Shown here: piece by piece, positions 32,697 to 33,988 of the stretch
Layout: each line of letters starts with the position of its first letter
How positions within the stretch are numbered: the first letter of the stretch is position 1
Assembly: GCA_027619225.1 (NCBI GenBank)
Contig: JAQCFW010000020.1
Span: forward strand, 1-33,988
Source of the DNA: Bacteroidota bacterium
Lineage (GTDB): Bacteria; Bacteroidota; Bacteroidia; Flavobacteriales_D; Sanyastnellaceae
Direction: 5' to 3'
DNA length: 33,988 bases
Translations under genes and position numbers: made by a program
The notes under the pieces: generated by a model
Seen by the model: only the letters and a program-made list of their open reading frames with translations
What the model was told of the DNA's origin: nothing
Databases searched by the model: none

Positions 32697-32704
32697 CAAA
32701 TCTA
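32697..32704 (-). promoter_or_regulatory. -7 promoter box of the ABC ATPase gene
   Basis: TAGATTTG on the minus strand matches TAnnTTTG and ends 5 nt before the start codon. Confidence 0.6.
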
Positions 32705-32736
32705 AGTGCTTTAACTTATTGTAACCTAAAATTTTG

Positions 32737-32744
32737 TATGTTTG
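32737..32744 (+). promoter_or_regulatory. -7 promoter box of the right-edge secreted-protein gene
   Basis: TATGTTTG matches TAnnTTTG and lies 20 nt before ATG 32765. A TTG at 32719-32721 could be a short-spaced -33 element. Confidence 0.5.
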
Positions 32745-32764
32745 AGTAATTGAAAACTGCACCC

Positions 32765-33988
32765 ATGAAACCTGTCCTACAATTCTTGTTTTTATGTTTG
32801 ATTTTTATCACCTCAAACGCTTCCGCACAACTTCTTGTAGAACAACCGTATACCGTTGAGCAATACGTTAGTGAAGTTCTAATCGGAAACGGTGTTACAG
32901 CGACAAACATAACCTACACAGGTTCCGAGGAACAGATTGGATATATGAGCGGAGGAGAAGGGTTGTTTTCGGTAACGTCCGGTTTGGTTTTAAGCACTGA
33001 CCACGCTACTCATTTAAGCGACCCGGGGTGCTCCGATTCCCAAGTTTGTTTAGGATGTCTTGGATTAGGAACTGACATCGACCTACTCAACGTAGCTAAC
33101 TCTGTTCCTCCACTAATAGGACAATCTTTCTCAGTTTCTTCGGTAAACGATTTGTGTATACTGGAATTTGATTTCGAAGCCGGTGGTGATAGTATTTCGT
33201 TTAATTATGTCTTCGGATCAGACGAATATTTAGAGTGGGTAAACTCTTCCTATAACGACATTTTCGCTTTCTTCCTTTCTGGGCCAGGAATTTCAGGTTC
33301 TTTTTCTTCCCCAGCAGGATTCCCCGATGGAGCAATCAATATTGCCGAAGTACCCGAGACTGACCCAGCCCTTCCGGTAACAATTAGTTCTGTCAATAAT
33401 AGTACAAATCCCGAATACTATGTAGACAACGTTGCAAACAACAACATCTGTATAGACGGATATACACATACTTTTACAGCTTCGGCTTCGGTACAATGTG
33501 GTGAAACATACCACATTAAACTTGCAATAGCTGACGGTTCTGACAACGAACTTGAATCATTTGTGGTACTCGAAGAGGGAAGTTTCTCATCAAATGCCAT
33601 CGACATTGTTGCAAGTGCAGCTATTGATGGTGCAGAGATTTTTCTTGGAGACACAACTGTTGTAGAGGGGTGTAACACAGCAGTGTTTACAGTGATTAGG
33701 CCTGATGACACCGTACGTGATACCATTACTCTAAATGTTTTTGGTACAGCTGTAAACGGAAGTGATTACAATGAAATTGCTACTACTTGGGTTTTAGAAC
33801 CCGGAGAGAGCACTTTCGATTTATTTCTAGACCCTTACCCGGACAATGTAAATGAAGGTTCAGAAACCGTAATAATTGAATATCAATATATTAATAGTTG
33901 TGGAGACACTATTCTTAGTAGTGCGACTATTGTAATTATGGACCCTGATCCTATCACCCTTTTCACAGCTCCCGTAGGCTGTCTCGAC
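32765..33988 (+). CDS. Secreted choice-of-anchor-L-like protein (partial, cut at right edge)
   Basis: An open frame of 408 codons that runs off the window without a stop. It starts with a signal peptide (MKPVLQFLFLCLIFITSNAS, cleavage near AQ at 22). Residues about 25-280 show the choice-of-anchor-L pattern: a QYVSEVLIGNGVTATNITYTG start, GLVLSTDHA, FDFEAGGDSISFNYVFGSDE and FAFFLSGPG. Residues about 290-380 look Calx-beta-like (FTVIRPDDTVRDTITLNVFG and NGSDYNEI). In Bacteroidota such proteins are large, exported and usually end in a type IX secretion signal or a PKD/gliding-type tail, which cannot be seen here. It is divergent from the ABC ATPase gene. Confidence 0.82.
   Translation, partial: MKPVLQFLFLCLIFITSNASAQLLVEQPYTVEQYVSEVLIGNGVTATNITYTGSEEQIGYMSGGEGLFSVTSGLVLSTDHATHLSDPGCSDSQVCLGCLGLGTDIDLLNVANSVPPLIGQSFSVSSVNDLCILEFDFEAGGDSISFNYVFGSDEYLEWVNSSYNDIFAFFLSGPGISGSFSSPAGFPDGAINIAEVPETDPALPVTISSVNNSTNPEYYVDNVANNNICIDGYTHTFTASASVQCGETYHIKLAIADGSDNELESFVVLEEGSFSSNAIDIVASAAIDGAEIFLGDTTVVEGCNTAVFTVIRPDDTVRDTITLNVFGTAVNGSDYNEIATTWVLEPGESTFDLFLDPYPDNVNEGSETVIIEYQYINSCGDTILSSATIVIMDPDPITLFTAPVGCLD

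Noticed and set aside
1-33988. CRISPR arrays, insertion sequences, toxin-antitoxin or defence islands
   Set aside because: No regularly spaced direct repeats with unique spacers, no complete transposase and no defence-type genes were seen; the window is mainly conserved housekeeping and envelope genes.

Overview
The window looks like chromosomal DNA of a Bacteroidota member, most likely a marine Flavobacteriales (Cryomorphaceae/Schleiferiaceae-like). The evidence is: an LpxC-FabZ fusion; TAnnTTTG promoter -7 boxes with no visible Shine-Dalgarno sequences; thioredoxin-reductase-like ferredoxin-NADP reductase; signal-peptide-bearing ExbB; secreted proteins with 'DGSC' and 'CGVCGG' repeats and a dockerin-like tail; and a choice-of-anchor-L type secreted protein. 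This assignment is inference from gene content, not from a database match.

Layout. (1) 1-2251, mostly minus strand: a possible serine-recombinase tail at the left edge, tRNA-Leu(TAA) with its own promoter and terminator, kdtA (Kdo transferase) and a secreted outer-membrane-type protein. (2) 2286-5973, plus: a nucleotide-sugar block with a WlbC/WbpE-like aminotransferase, a WlbB/WbpD-like acetyltransferase, rfbB and a CpsB/YwqE-like PHP phosphatase. (3) 6003-9808, minus: a tight run trmB - ATL - mrp - nfu - fnr - fdx, tying Fe-S cluster handling to a ferredoxin/reductase pair; the gap before fdx carries helically phased T-tracts. (4) 9860-13778, plus: glycosyltransferase, tadA, mgtE and a D-3-phosphoglycerate-dehydrogenase-like gene. 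(5) 13785-16595, minus: tRNA-Ser(GGA), then exbB - unknown membrane protein - exbD - exbD. (6) 16692-20093: asparaginase and tatD (minus), GT9 heptosyltransferase-like gene (plus) and acyl-CoA thioesterase (minus). (7) 20158-22943: tRNA-Phe(GAA), a 17-bp copy of its 3' end 191 bp downstream, several terminators, and a 772-residue repetitive secreted protein. (8) 23092-27408, plus: aroB, lpxD, lpxC/fabZ, lpxA. (9) 27403-32691, minus: galE, a PAP2-like membrane protein, rpoN, asnS and a LolD/MacB-type ABC ATPase. (10) 32765-end, plus: a secreted choice-of-anchor-L-like protein cut by the window edge.

How it fits together: the envelope is the main theme. lpxD, lpxC/fabZ and lpxA start lipid A synthesis, kdtA adds Kdo, and the GT9 gene, galE, rfbB and the Wlb-like pair serve core or O-antigen/capsule sugars. 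ExbB/ExbD energise outer-membrane transport. The rest is mainly translation (tRNAs, tadA, trmB, asnS) and metabolism.

I did not find a clear new defence, mobile or biosynthetic system. The strongest unusual signals are non-coding: the ten-base phased T-tracts before ferredoxin; TAnnTTTG boxes lying 4-7 nt from start codons at many genes, implying leaderless or near-leaderless mRNAs, twice as back-to-back divergent pairs; and the duplicated tRNA-Phe 3' end.
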